DNA of 64,000 nt from Burkholderia sp. Bp8963 (GTDB lineage: Bacteria; Pseudomonadota; Gammaproteobacteria; Burkholderiales; Burkholderiaceae). The notes beneath the pieces were generated by a model. The model ran no database searches. It worked only from the letters and a program-made list of their open reading frames with translations, and had not been told where the DNA came from. Of the stretch, positions 50,663-64,000 are shown piece by piece. The first letter of the stretch is position 1. Every line of letters begins with the position of its first letter. The DNA is taken from positions 1 to 64,000 of the forward strand of contig NZ_QTQP01000027.1 in assembly GCF_003854275.1 (NCBI RefSeq), given 5' to 3'. Both the position numbers and the translations under genes were made by a program.

Positions 50663-51556
50663 TTATCTATGCCGCGCGGCTTCCCGCACGGCCTCCCAGA
50701 TTTTCAGCGCGTCGACGGTCGGCGCGACGTCGTGCACGCGCACGATTGCGGCGCCCCGCTCCACTGCGCACAGCGCGGCCGCGACGCTCGCTGCGACGCG
50801 CTCCATCGGCGGCTTGCCGCCGATCACCGCGCCGAGCATCGATTTGCGCGACATGCCCGCGAGAATCGGATAGGGCCGACCGTCGGGCCGCGCAGGCGTC
50901 GTCTGCGGCAATGCGGCGAGCAGCGCATAGTTATGTTCGACGACGGCCTTGCCGAACCCGAAGCCCGGATCGACGCAGATCCGCTCCGGCGCGACGCCCG
51001 CGTCCATCAGTGCCTGCGCACGCGCGGCAAGGAAGTCCCGAACGTCGATGACCACATCGCGATAGTCGGGCTCGAGCACCTGCATCGTCTGCGGCTCGCC
51101 GAGCATGTGCATCGCGCACAGCCCGCTGTTGCCGTCGCGCACGGCCTCGATCGCACCCGGCTGGCGAAAGCCCCAGATGTCGTTGATCAGGTCCGCGCCG
51201 GCGGCCAGCGCCGCGCGCATCACGGCCGGCTTGTAGGTATCGATCGACAGCGGCACGTTCAGCGGCCGCAATGCTTCGATCAGCGGAATCACGCGCGCGA
51301 GCTCTTCGTCGAGCAGCACCGGCGGCGCGCCGGGCCGTGTCGATTCGCCGCCGATGTCGAGAATGTCGGCCCCTTCGGCAATCATCCGCTCGGCCTGCCG
51401 CAGCGCATCGTCGCGGGCAACGAAGCGGCCACCATCGGAAAACGAATCGGGCGTCGCGTTGAGGATGCCCATGACGAGCGGACGTTCGAACGTCAGCGTG
51501 AAGCGGCCGCACTGGAGCGGCGCGGGAATGAATGACGGGGAGGCGGAATCGGACAC
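50663..51556 (-). CDS. folP: Dihydropteroate synthase
   Basis: A 297-residue enzyme of folate synthesis that joins p-aminobenzoate to dihydropterin pyrophosphate; the sulfonamide target. Signatures: [53 protein letters not shown] and [10 protein letters not shown]. The GTG at 51556 is preferred because an ATG at 51604 lies inside the ftsH terminator hairpin. Followed closely by glmM. Confidence 0.95.
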   Translation of the reverse strand: MSDSASPSFIPAPLQCGRFTLTFERPLVMGILNATPDSFSDGGRFVARDDALRQAERMIAEGADILDIGGESTRPGAPPVLLDEELARVIPLIEALRPLNVPLSIDTYKPAVMRAALAAGADLINDIWGFRQPGAIEAVRDGNSGLCAMHMLGEPQTMQVLEPDYRDVVIDVRDFLAARAQALMDAGVAPERICVDPGFGFGKAVVEHNYALLAALPQTTPARPDGRPYPILAGMSRKSMLGAVIGGKPPMERVAASVAAALCAVERGAAIVRVHDVAPTVDALKIWEAVREAARHR

Positions 51557-51582
51557 GAGCAACGAGCGTGAATGAATGCAAA

Positions 51583-51612
51583 ACGGGCCGGTGTGAAGCC
51601 ACACCAGCCCGT
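51583..51612 (-). terminator. ftsH terminator
   Basis: ACGGGC (51583-51588) pairs with GCCCGT (51607-51612), and GTGTG with CACAC inside, with one mismatch and a four-base loop. On the minus strand TTTT follows. It separates ftsH from folP, so folP-glmM probably need their own promoter. Confidence 0.8.
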
Positions 51613-51631
51613 GAACGGCGGCAAGCGGAAA

Positions 51632-53527
<1,896 letters not shown>

Positions 53528-53694
53528 AGCACCACTCCTTCACTCGTAGACGAGCGCCTACATTTTCCTTGCGGCGCCCCTCAGGCATTCTAATCCAGTC
53601 CGACCACCCCCGCCATAAGCATTGACAACCGTTGCGATAGCGAACGGCTTGTCTGGCAAGGGCCGGAGCCCGTTTGCGGCCCCCGACTTCCGCG

Positions 53695-54357
53695 TCAGCG
53701 CGGATGCTTCAGGTGCCGCCCCAAGATGAACGTTTCGGACGATTTGTCGCGGGACGCCTTGGGCTTGCGCGGCGCGACAACCTTGAACTGCTGCTTGAAT
53801 TTCTCGACGATCTGGCTATAGCCGCTGCCGTGAAAACATTTCACCAGCAGCGCGCCATCCGGCTTCAGATGATTCTGCGCGAATTCGAGCGCCAGATCGC
53901 ACACGTGCTCGATGCGTGCCGCATCCGCAGACGCGACCCCCGACAGGTTGGGGGCCATGTCGGAAATTACAAGGTCCACCGGCCGGCCTTCGAGAACGTC
54001 CTCGAGTTGATGCAGCACCGCGTCCTCGCGAAAGTCGCCCTGGATGAAGTGCACGTCGGAGATCGGCTCCATCGGCAGCATGTCGAGCGCGACGATCGTG
54101 CCGTCGATGCCGCCTTCGCGCACCGTGTCGCGTTTCCTGCCCTGCGCGAGCTTGTTGCGCGCGTACTGGCTCCAGCTGCCGGGCGCGGCGCCCAGGTCGA
54201 CGATCACCTGGCCGGGTCGGATCAGCTTGTCCTGTTCGTCGATTTCCTTCAGCTTGTACGCGGCGCGCGCGCGATAGCCCTCCCGTTGCGCCATTTTGAC
54301 GTACGGGTCGTTGATGTGGTCGTGCAGCCAGTGCTGGTTGAAGCGGTTCTTTGCCAT
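53695..54357 (-). CDS. rlmE: 23S rRNA (uridine-2'-O)-methyltransferase RlmE
   Basis: A 220-residue FtsJ/RrmJ enzyme that methylates U2552 of 23S rRNA in the A loop. SAM-binding motif [14 protein letters not shown]; the K-D-K-E catalytic tetrad is visible as the Lys in [13 protein letters not shown], Asp in [11 protein letters not shown], Lys in [10 protein letters not shown] and Glu in SSETFILG. Upstream of ftsH and divergent from yhbY. Confidence 0.96.
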   Translation of the reverse strand: MAKNRFNQHWLHDHINDPYVKMAQREGYRARAAYKLKEIDEQDKLIRPGQVIVDLGAAPGSWSQYARNKLAQGRKRDTVREGGIDGTIVALDMLPMEPISDVHFIQGDFREDAVLHQLEDVLEGRPVDLVISDMAPNLSGVASADAARIEHVCDLALEFAQNHLKPDGALLVKCFHGSGYSQIVEKFKQQFKVVAPRKPKASRDKSSETFILGRHLKHPR

Positions 54358-54535
54358 TCGAGAGAGAGATTACTGCCATTTGCTTCGTGAAGCCGCGCTT
54401 TTGGCGGATAATACGCGTCTTCTTCGCGCGGCTGCGGCCCCAACGGGCCCAAGCCGCGATTTTACGTGGTTTTCGGCGCGCGGCTGACGCGGTAGTTGTC
54501 CGTGTTGCGCGCCCTTATTTTGAATTCGACATTCC

Positions 54536-55066
54536 ATGCCAGCCCTTTCGCTTACTCCCGCCGAGCGCTCCGCGCTGCGCTCCGAAGCCCATGCGCTCAA
54601 GCCCGTCGTGCTGATCGGCGCCGAAGGGCTCACCGACGCGGTCCTGAAGGAAATCAAGGTGCACCTCGATGCGCACCAGTTGATCAAGATCCGCGTGTTC
54701 GGCGACGAGCGCGACGCGCGCATCGCGATCTACGACGAGATCTGCGACCGGCTGAACGCCGCGCCGATCCAGCACATTGGCAAGCTGCTCGTGATCTGGA
54801 AGCCCGAGGCCGCCGCCGCAGCGCCGGCCCGTGGCCGCCGTGCCGCCGGCACGCTGCCGAGCGCGGCCGAAGCCGCCGACGACAAGAAAGGCCGCGCGCC
54901 GCGCGTCGTCAAGGTCGTCAAGGTGTCGCCGAACGCGAGCCCCGTGCGCCGGCCGCGGCCGCAAAAGGTGACGGTGCGCGGCAACGAGCGCGTGACCGCC
55001 GGCGGCAACGTCAAGCGCGCGAAAAAGCGCCAGGCGAGCACCAAGCGGCCGTTCCAGGACAAGTAA
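54536..55066 (+). CDS. yhbY: Ribosome assembly RNA-binding protein YhbY (extended)
   Basis: A 176-residue protein. The first ~95 residues are a CRM domain (LTPAERSALRSEAHALKPVV, GLTDAVLKEIKVHLDAHQL), found in YhbY, which binds pre-50S particles. A long Lys/Arg/Pro-rich, probably disordered tail follows (VRRPRPQKVTVRGNERVTAG, ending KRPFQDK), roughly doubling the usual ~97-residue length. Such tails occur in betaproteobacterial homologues and would strengthen RNA contact. Divergent from rlmE, so two ribosome-maturation genes share a regulatory region of about 180 bp. Confidence 0.9.
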   Translation: MPALSLTPAERSALRSEAHALKPVVLIGAEGLTDAVLKEIKVHLDAHQLIKIRVFGDERDARIAIYDEICDRLNAAPIQHIGKLLVIWKPEAAAAAPARGRRAAGTLPSAAEAADDKKGRAPRVVKVVKVSPNASPVRRPRPQKVTVRGNERVTAGGNVKRAKKRQASTKRPFQDK

Positions 55067-55123
55067 GCCCGTCCGGCGCCCGGCCCGCGCATCGCGGCCG
55101 GCGCCTGCCGGCCGCCGCGGCGT

Positions 55124-55582
55124 TCACGCGTCGCGCGCCGGCAACCGCCAGATCAGCATCAGCCCGAGCACGCTCTCGACCAGGTAGAACAGGCTCGAGA
55201 CGCCGTGCAGCATCCCGAAGCGGCTCGCATACGGCGAGTTCGCGATATCGGTGCCCGCGTCCATCGCGGCCACGCGCAGCGCGTTCATGAACGGCTGCAG
55301 CGCGAAATACCCGATCAGCACGCAGCCGACCATCGTCGCGAGAATCCAGCGCACGCGGCGATACTCGTCGCAGCCGCGCCGCACCTGCTGGTTCGACAGC
55401 ACGAGCAACAGCACGCCGCACACGACACCGAGAATCGCCTCGATGCGAAACAGCTGCGCCGCGACCGAGCCGGCCGTCATCCGCTCGAGCGTCCTGAACA
55501 GCACGGGCGCGACCGCATACCCGATCGTCAGCAGGCTGCCGACCCAGATGGTCGACAGCAACCGGAACACGCGGTGCGGCAT
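55124..55582 (-). CDS. DUF4149 membrane protein
   Basis: A 152-residue inner-membrane protein with four hydrophobic helices (RLLSTIWVGSLLTIGYAVAP, AILGVVCGVLLLVL, WILATMVGCVLIGYFAL, and one near the C-terminus). It matches DUF4149, for which no biochemical role is established. It is 14 bp downstream of greA on the same strand and probably co-transcribed. Confidence 0.85.
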   Translation of the reverse strand: MPHRVFRLLSTIWVGSLLTIGYAVAPVLFRTLERMTAGSVAAQLFRIEAILGVVCGVLLLVLSNQQVRRGCDEYRRVRWILATMVGCVLIGYFALQPFMNALRVAAMDAGTDIANSPYASRFGMLHGVSSLFYLVESVLGLMLIWRLPARDA

Positions 55583-55596
55583 CGTGTCGCCCCGCC

Positions 55597-56073
55597 TCAG
55601 ATGTAGCTGACCGAGATGATTTCGTACTCGCGCACGCCGCTCGGTGCCTGCACGGCCGCGACGTCGCCTTCGGATTTGCCGATCAGCGCGCGTGCGATCG
55701 GCGAGCTGACCGAGATCAGGCCGTGATCGATGTTGGCTTCGTCATCGCCGACGATCTGGTACTTGACGGTGTCGCCCGACTCGAGATCCTCGAGTTCGAC
55801 CGTCGCCGCGAAGACCACGCGGCCGTCGGCGTCGAGCACGGTCGGATCGATCACCTGCGCAGCCGACAGCTTCGACTCGAGTTCCGCGATGCGGCCCTCG
55901 ATGAAGCCCTGCTTTTCCTTGGCGGCGTCGTATTCTGCGTTTTCGGACAGGTCGCCCTGCGCGCGAGCCTCCGCGATCGCGTTGATCACGGCCGGCCGCT
56001 CGACGGACTTGAGGCGCTGCAATTCATCGCGCAGGAGTTCTGCGCCACGCTTTGTCAACGGAATGGTGCTCAT
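55597..56073 (-). CDS. greA: Transcription elongation factor GreA
   Basis: A 158-residue factor that rescues backtracked RNA polymerase by stimulating transcript cleavage. N-terminal coiled coil with the acidic tip pattern [20 protein letters not shown] (the DxxxE needed for cleavage), then the FKBP-like C-terminal domain ([35 protein letters not shown]). It starts 118 bp downstream of carB, beyond the carB terminator, so it has its own promoter. Confidence 0.97.
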   Translation of the reverse strand: MSTIPLTKRGAELLRDELQRLKSVERPAVINAIAEARAQGDLSENAEYDAAKEKQGFIEGRIAELESKLSAAQVIDPTVLDADGRVVFAATVELEDLESGDTVKYQIVGDDEANIDHGLISVSSPIARALIGKSEGDVAAVQAPSGVREYEIISVSYI

Positions 56074-56100
56074 AAACGGTCAATCGCTAAAAACGGCTAT

Positions 56101-56160
56101 AAAAAAAATCACCGCGATTAAGCGCATTCCCGAAACACCGGGAACGCCGCTTAATCGCGG
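56101..56160 (-). terminator. carB terminator
   Basis: CCGCGATTAAGCG (from 56112) pairs with CGCTTAATCGCGG (to 56160) with an inner CCCG/CGGG stem. On the minus strand it ends in eight U residues (56101-56108). It lies 30 bp past the carB stop, before greA. Confidence 0.9.
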
Positions 56161-56190
56161 CACGTATTGCTTCGACAGGTAACTGACTGC

Positions 56191-59445
<3,255 letters not shown>

Positions 59446-59494
59446 GGCTGGTGAATTCAATAAGTAATCGTTGTCGTGTGGCGGCCGGCTGCGC

Positions 59495-60178
59495 TCAGCC
59501 CATCGTCGCGAGCGCAAGCTTCACGGAGAAGCCGATGAACAGGCCGCCCACGCTGCTCGCCGCACCTGCCGCGAGCTTGCGGCGGCGGCGAAAATGCTCG
59601 GCGAGCCGCGCACCCGCGAAGATCAGCGTGCTCAGGTACACGAAGCTCGCGCACTGCGCGATCGCCCCGAGCACGAAGAACGGCAGCGCGGGATGCGGGA
59701 ACGCCGGGTCGACGAACTGGATGAAGAACGAGATGAAGAACAGGATCGCCTTCGGATTCAGGAGGCTCACGATCAGCGCCTTGCGGAACGGCTTGTCGAA
59801 AGACCGCTCGCCGTCGACCGCGCGCGGCGCACCGGCGGCTGCATCGACCACGCCGTCGGCCGGCGCGCGCAGCTTGCGCCACGCGCCGCGCAGCATGCCG
59901 GTGCCGATGTAGAGCAGATACGCGGCGCCGCCGTACTTGACGACGGAGAACAGCAGCGGATTCGCCTTCAGCAGCGATGCGACGCCGGCCGCGGACAGCA
60001 CCATCAGCACGGTGTCGCCGAGGAACACGCCGCAGGCCGCGCGATAGCCGGCCTTCACGCCGCGCTGCGCCGCGAGCGACAGCACGTACATCGAATTCGG
60101 CCCCGGCAGCAGGATGATGAAGATCACGCCGAACACGTAGGTCCAGAGATCCGTGATGCCGAGTGCATGACCGAACAT
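59495..60178 (-). CDS. leuE: LysE/RhtB-type amino-acid exporter (LeuE-like)
   Basis: A 227-residue exporter with six helices. The family signature is visible ([20 protein letters not shown]) with [18 protein letters not shown] after it. A central cytoplasmic loop of ~35 residues (REDGVVD-like, Ala-rich) precedes [20 protein letters not shown]. LeuE exports leucine and related residues. It sits between carA and carB with short gaps (about 27 and 49 bp), an arrangement common in Burkholderia. Confidence 0.88.
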   Translation of the reverse strand: MFGHALGITDLWTYVFGVIFIILLPGPNSMYVLSLAAQRGVKAGYRAACGVFLGDTVLMVLSAAGVASLLKANPLLFSVVKYGGAAYLLYIGTGMLRGAWRKLRAPADGVVDAAAGAPRAVDGERSFDKPFRKALIVSLLNPKAILFFISFFIQFVDPAFPHPALPFFVLGAIAQCASFVYLSTLIFAGARLAEHFRRRRKLAAGAASSVGGLFIGFSVKLALATMG

Positions 60179-60205
60179 GATGCGAGCCTCCTGCGCTTCA
60201 GTGAG

Positions 60206-61351
60206 TTAGGCGCTGCGCTGCTTCGCCGCGTCCATCAGCGCGGTGAAGCGGTCGAACAGATAGCCGATGTCGTGCGGGCCCGGCGACGCTTCCGGGTGGC
60301 CCTGGAAGCAGAATGCCGGCTTGTCGGTCAGCTCGAAGCCCTGCAGCGTGCCGTCGAACAGCGACACGTGCGTCGCGCGCGCATTGGCCGGCAGCGAGTC
60401 GGCGTCGACCGCGAAGCCGTGGTTCTGCGACGTGATCACGACGCGGCCATCGCCGAGATCCTTGACCGGGTGGTTCGCGCCGTGGTGGCCCGTCTTCATC
60501 TTCAGCGTCTTCGCGCCGACCGCGAGACCCATGATCTGGTGGCCGAGGCAGATGCCGAAGGTCGGCACGCCGCGCTCGATGAATTCCTTCGCGGCCGCGA
60601 TCGCGTAGTCGCACGGCTCCGGGTCGCCGGGGCCGTTCGACAGGAAGATGCCGTCCGGATTCAGCGCGAGCGCTTCCGCCGCGCTCGCCTGTGCGGGCAG
60701 CACCGTCACGTGGCAGCCGCGCTCGGCGAGCATGCGCAGGATGTTGTACTTGACGCCGAAGTCGTACGCGACGACGCGGTACTTCGGCGCTTCCTGCATC
60801 CCGTAGCCGCTGCCGAGCTTCCATTCGCTCTGCTTCCACTCGAACGGCTTCGTGGTGGACACGACCTTCGCGAGATCCATGCCGGCGAGGCCCGGGAACG
60901 AGCGCGCGAGCTCGATCGCCTTCGCTTCGTCATCCGAGCCCGCGAGAATGCAGCCGTTCTGCGCGCCCTTGTCGCGCAGGATGCGGGTCAGCTTGCGGGT
61001 ATCGATGCCGGCGATCGCGACGACGCCTTCGTCGCGCAGGTAGTCGCCGAGCGTGCGGTCCATGCGGAAGTTCGACGCGAGCGTGGGCAGATCGCGAACG
61101 ATCAGGCCGGCGGCATGGACTTTCGTGGCTTCGACGTCCTCGGCGTTGACGCCGACGTTGCCGATATGCGGATAGGTGAGCGTGACGATCTGGCGCGCGT
61201 AGCTCGGGTCAGTCAGGATTTCCTGATAACCGGTGATCGCGGTGTTGAACACGACTTCGCCGATCGTATGGCCGACGGCCCCGATCGAATGACCACGAAA
61301 GACCGTGCCGTCGGCAAGTGCGAGCAAAGCGGGAGAAAAAGACGGCAACAC
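60206..61351 (-). CDS. carA: Carbamoyl phosphate synthase small subunit
   Basis: A 381-residue glutaminase subunit that feeds ammonia to CarB. N-terminal domain [16 protein letters not shown] and [21 protein letters not shown]-terminal class I amidotransferase with the nucleophile Cys in [13 protein letters not shown] and the His-Glu pair near GHPEASPGP. The start is GTG 61351 because AAGGAG precedes it; an upstream start would add unconserved residues. First gene of carA-leuE-carB. Confidence 0.96.
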   Translation of the reverse strand: MLPSFSPALLALADGTVFRGHSIGAVGHTIGEVVFNTAITGYQEILTDPSYARQIVTLTYPHIGNVGVNAEDVEATKVHAAGLIVRDLPTLASNFRMDRTLGDYLRDEGVVAIAGIDTRKLTRILRDKGAQNGCILAGSDDEAKAIELARSFPGLAGMDLAKVVSTTKPFEWKQSEWKLGSGYGMQEAPKYRVVAYDFGVKYNILRMLAERGCHVTVLPAQASAAEALALNPDGIFLSNGPGDPEPCDYAIAAAKEFIERGVPTFGICLGHQIMGLAVGAKTLKMKTGHHGANHPVKDLGDGRVVITSQNHGFAVDADSLPANARATHVSLFDGTLQGFELTDKPAFCFQGHPEASPGPHDIGYLFDRFTALMDAAKQRSA

Positions 61352-61595
61352 GGGAGGCTCCTTGGGGAACACCCTGCTGCCGACCTGTCTACCCGACCGC
61401 ACAAGCGTCGCGCTGCGTGGACGCGCGCGGTGGCCTGCGTCACGCGCCCGGCGGTGTCGAGTCGCGAAACCGGCGCGCAGCGTGCGAGCGCAGGCGCAGG
61501 TTGTCGCGGCGTCGCCCGGCTGGCGGCGTGCGGCGGATGAACGGGGTGAGTGAGGTAGGCGCTAGGGTGCGAGGTTGATCTGCACAAACTTTCAA

Positions 61596-61625
61596 ATTAT
61601 AGCCCGAAAACGGCCCTATCTTCAA
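61596..61625 (-). promoter_or_regulatory. Sigma-70-type promoter of carA, with long leader
   Basis: On the minus strand TTGAAG (61625-61620), an 18-bp spacer and TATAAT (61601-61596) form a near-consensus promoter. Transcription would start about 235 bp before carA, leaving a long untranslated leader that could host control by pyrimidines or arginine. The wider gap 61352-61975 contains no supportable gene. Confidence 0.75.
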
Positions 61626-61883
61626 TTCCTGCGACCGTTCGGCGCCGCGCGCCGCGGATTCCGGAGCGCGTCGCCCGTTGCTGCGGCCCCGATTCCGGCG
61701 CCGCCCCACCTGCCAGCGTACCGCTGTGTCAGTGCGCTTGGCCAGCGCCGCGCGCGGGCCACACGTACCACACCGCGCTCGCGAGCTGGAGTGCGTCGCG
61801 AACAATCCGAGCACCCTCACCTGCACCAGCGACATTGCCTCTCCTTCCAGTACCGCGCAGCCGACGCGACGCGCACAAACGAA

Positions 61884-61909
61884 AACGCCGTCACCTCGGT
61901 GACGGCGTT
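61884..61909 (-). terminator. mltD terminator
   Basis: A perfect 12-bp stem, aacgccgtcacc/ggtgacggcgtt, with a two-base centre. On the minus strand it is followed by TTCGTTT. It lies 67 bp beyond the mltD stop codon. Confidence 0.85.
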
Positions 61910-61975
61910 CGGCGAACACATTTGTCAGATGATAAAGCATTCAAGCGGCACGGGCGACCGCGTCGGGCGACTCGC

Positions 61976-63523
61976 TTACTTCTTCTTGCCCTTGTGCGTC
62001 GCGGCCTTCGCGGGCGCAGCCTTCGCCTTCGCGGCGCCGCGCTTCGCGCCGCGCGCCGCCTTGCCGCCGGAGGACAGGCTCGCGCGCTCGATGTGCGCGC
62101 CGCCGACCGACGTCGCGATCTTTTCCGGGCCCGGCTCGGCCGGCACCGCGCGGCCGACCGGCACGTGCAGCACGAGCGCCTGCCCCGGCATCACGAGATC
62201 GCGATGCGTGCGGTTCCATGCCTTCAGCTGGCCGACCGACACGCCATAGCGGCTCGCGACCGCCGCCATCGACTGCTTGCGGCGCACGCGGATCAGCATC
62301 TTGCGCGTGTCGGGCACGTCCGGCTCCATCGCCAGCACGCCGTTCTCAGCGACGTCCGCGCTGATGTCCTCGTCGTCGTCGTCGCCGCGCGGCACGACGA
62401 TCGTCGAACCGGGCTTCAGGCGCATGCCGGCCGGAATCTTGTTCACCGACATCAGCGTATCCGCGTCGACGCCGATCTTCTCGGCGATCGCCGCCGGGCG
62501 CGCGCGCTCGGTGACGGTGTAGGTCGTCCAGGTCGACAGCTTGCCGTCGTACGACTTCAGGTTCTTCTCGAATGCCGACGCGTTGTCGAACGGCAGCAGG
62601 ATCTGCGGCTCGGTCGAGCCGAGGATCACCGGCTTCGCGAACGACGGGTTCAGCGACTTGAATTCGTCGGACGATAGATTCGCGAGCTTCGCGGCGACCG
62701 TCACGTCGATATCGCGCGACGTCGTGACCGTCACGAAATACGGGTGGTTCGGGATATCCGGCAGCGTCAGGCCGAACTGCTGCGGGTTCGCGATGATGTT
62801 CTTCACCGCCTGCAGCTTCGGCACGTAGTTGCGCGTCTCGTTCGGCATCCGCAGGTTCAGGTAGTCGGTCGGCAGGCCGGCCGCCTGGTTGCGCGCGATC
62901 GCGCGCTGCACGTTGCCCTCGCCCCAGTTGTACGCGGCCAGCGCGAGATACCAGTCGCCGAACATGTCATGCAGGCGCGACAGGTAGTCGAGCGCCGCGC
63001 TCGTCGACGCGAGCACGTCGCGCCGTTCGTCCTGCCACATGTTCCGCTTCAGGTTGTAGGTGCGGCCCGTGCCCGGCATGAACTGCCACATGCCGGCCGC
63101 CTTCGCGACCGACAGCGCCTGCGGGTTGTACGCCGACTCGATGAACGGCAGCAGCGCGAGCTCGGTCGGCATGTGGCGCGCCTCGAGCTCCTCGACGATG
63201 TGATACAGGTACTTCTGCGAGCGCTCGGTCATGCGCTGCACGTAATCCGGGCGCTGCGTGTACCAGGTGGTCTGCATGTCGACGAGGTCGGTCTGCAGGT
63301 CGGGCATCTGGAAACCGCGGCGGATGCGCGCCCACAGATCGGAGTCGGCGCTGGTCAGATCGCCGACCGACTGCTTGTCGACGTCGACGGTTTCTTTGGC
63401 GGTGGCTGACTTGCGGAGGTAGGTGGATGCCGCCTCTGAATCGGCGGCGGAATTGGCGACAGGCCCCTGGCTCGCACACGCGGCGAGCAGCAGGACCAGC
63501 ATCGCGCTCAATAAAAATCGCAT
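61976..63523 (-). CDS. mltD: Membrane-bound lytic murein transglycosylase D
   Basis: A 515-residue lipoprotein (lipobox LLAACAS) that cleaves peptidoglycan glycan strands with formation of anhydromuramic ends. The SLT family 1D domain includes the catalytic Glu in LLPFIESAYNPQA, GMWQFMPGTGRTYNL and AAYNWGEGNV. LysM-like repeats follow (YTVTERARPAAIAEKIGVDA; IRVRRKQSMAAVASRYGVSV). The extreme C-terminus is a Lys/Ala-rich tail (AKAKAAPAKAATHKGKKK), which may bind anionic wall polymers. Upstream neighbour of gloB, a widely conserved pairing. Confidence 0.95.
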   Translation of the reverse strand: MRFLLSAMLVLLLAACASQGPVANSAADSEAASTYLRKSATAKETVDVDKQSVGDLTSADSDLWARIRRGFQMPDLQTDLVDMQTTWYTQRPDYVQRMTERSQKYLYHIVEELEARHMPTELALLPFIESAYNPQALSVAKAAGMWQFMPGTGRTYNLKRNMWQDERRDVLASTSAALDYLSRLHDMFGDWYLALAAYNWGEGNVQRAIARNQAAGLPTDYLNLRMPNETRNYVPKLQAVKNIIANPQQFGLTLPDIPNHPYFVTVTTSRDIDVTVAAKLANLSSDEFKSLNPSFAKPVILGSTEPQILLPFDNASAFEKNLKSYDGKLSTWTTYTVTERARPAAIAEKIGVDADTLMSVNKIPAGMRLKPGSTIVVPRGDDDDEDISADVAENGVLAMEPDVPDTRKMLIRVRRKQSMAAVASRYGVSVGQLKAWNRTHRDLVMPGQALVLHVPVGRAVPAEPGPEKIATSVGGAHIERASLSSGGKAARGAKRGAAKAKAAPAKAATHKGKKK

Positions 63524-63675
63524 GAAAATCTCGGCATCCGACAGCTGGAAATTGCTGGCGATACTACGGAAGTGCGTGCTTCACGTCAATAAAAACACCG
63601 AAAACTCTGCCAAATCTGATATTTGGAGCAATTTTTACAGATTCCGGATGAGCTTTGGAGTCCTCCCGAAAACTG

Positions 63676-64000
63676 TCATCGGAACCGGTTTTTCCACTCC
63701 CGCATCAGCGTGAATGCGGCAAGGCGATCCGGCACCGTTTCATGCAACTGCGCTTCGAGCGTCGCGTGAATCGCGGCGCTGTCGGAACGCATGAACGGAT
63801 TCACCGCGCGCTCGTGCGCGATCGTCGTCGGCAGCGTCGGCACCCCGCGCGCACGGCGCGCGGCCGCTTCGTCGCGCCATGCGGCGAGCGCCGTGTTGCC
63901 CGGCTCGCAGGCGAGCGCGAAGCGGATGTTCGACAACGTGTATTCGTGCGCGCAGTGCACGCGCGTGTCGCCGGGCAGTGCCGCGAGCGCGTCGAGCGAC
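63676..64000 (-). CDS. gloB: Hydroxyacylglutathione hydrolase (partial, cut by window edge)
   Basis: The C-terminal ~107 residues of glyoxalase II, which hydrolyses S-lactoylglutathione in methylglyoxal detoxification. The visible part begins inside SLDALAALPGDTRVHCAHEYT, whose HCAHEYT carries a metal-ligand His, followed by NIRFALACEPGNTALAAW and the substrate-binding C-terminal helices ending TLMREWKNRFR. The start lies beyond the right edge. The neighbouring mltD supports the call. Confidence 0.9.
   Translation of the reverse strand, partial: SLDALAALPGDTRVHCAHEYTLSNIRFALACEPGNTALAAWRDEAAARRARGVPTLPTTIAHERAVNPFMRSDSAAIHATLEAQLHETVPDRLAAFTLMREWKNRFR

Noticed and set aside
59495-60178. leuE between carA and carB as a horizontally acquired insertion.
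   Set aside because: Base composition and spacing match the neighbours, and the order is the usual one in Burkholderia-like genomes.
61440-61940. A 166-codon minus-strand frame between carA and mltD.
   Set aside because: Arg-rich shadow-like composition; it spans the carA promoter and the mltD terminator.

Overview
The window looks like chromosome 1 of a Burkholderia cepacia-complex-like betaproteobacterium. It is GC-rich, and the gene order and protein sequences fit that group: pstSCAB-phoU-phoB-phoR with ppk, ppx and sixA; olsB; glmM-folP-ftsH-rlmE facing yhbY; greA-carB-leuE-carA; mltD-gloB. The species name is inference.

Left arm (1-13.5 kb): a nitrilase-family hydrolase and a flavin reductase-like protein. 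Next is an iron-dependent cell-surface signalling locus on the minus strand (FecI-like sigma factor, FecR-like regulator, STN-domain TonB receptor, secreted protein) behind a Fur-box-like site. Then come a secreted protein joining a VirB1-like transglycosylase to a VirB9-like tail, a MipA/OmpV outer-membrane protein divergent from an RstAB-type two-component system, a VUT-family membrane protein, a small hypothetical gene and the beheaded C-terminal part of an acyltransferase.

Island (13,488-26,678): about 13.1 kb inserted at the 3' end of tRNA-Arg(TCT). It is bounded by a perfect 56-bp direct repeat, with near-identical 22-bp arm-type repeats inside each end. It carries two tandem, related tyrosine recombinases, a 1,633-residue phage virion-like protein (transglycosylase plus HExxH motif) read with three small genes, a serine resolvase next to a cluster of inverted repeats, and two cargo genes: a TIR/SEFIR protein with a DUF2314-like tail and a one-helix membrane protein. 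It looks like a degraded prophage or phage-derived island with candidate defence cargo. The left att copy is a tRNA remnant interrupted by a 32-bp insert containing a perfect 8-bp hairpin.

Middle (26.7-38.2 kb): uppP, aldose-1-epimerase-like, NlpD-like lipoprotein, acyl-CoA synthetase, DUF2288, MATE transporter, several very small membrane or lipoprotein genes, olsB, sixA and tRNA-Pro(TGG). An accessory patch follows the tRNA: a DKNYY fragment, an H-NS-like protein and two secreted proteins, one apparently frameshifted.

Right arm (38.2-64 kb): phosphate and polyphosphate control (ppx, ppk, and a seven-gene pst-pho operon with tandem Pho boxes), followed by the conserved housekeeping blocks listed above. 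It ends in a gloB gene cut by the window edge. PhoB, once activated, would be expected to drive both pstS and ppk, linking phosphate starvation to polyphosphate storage.
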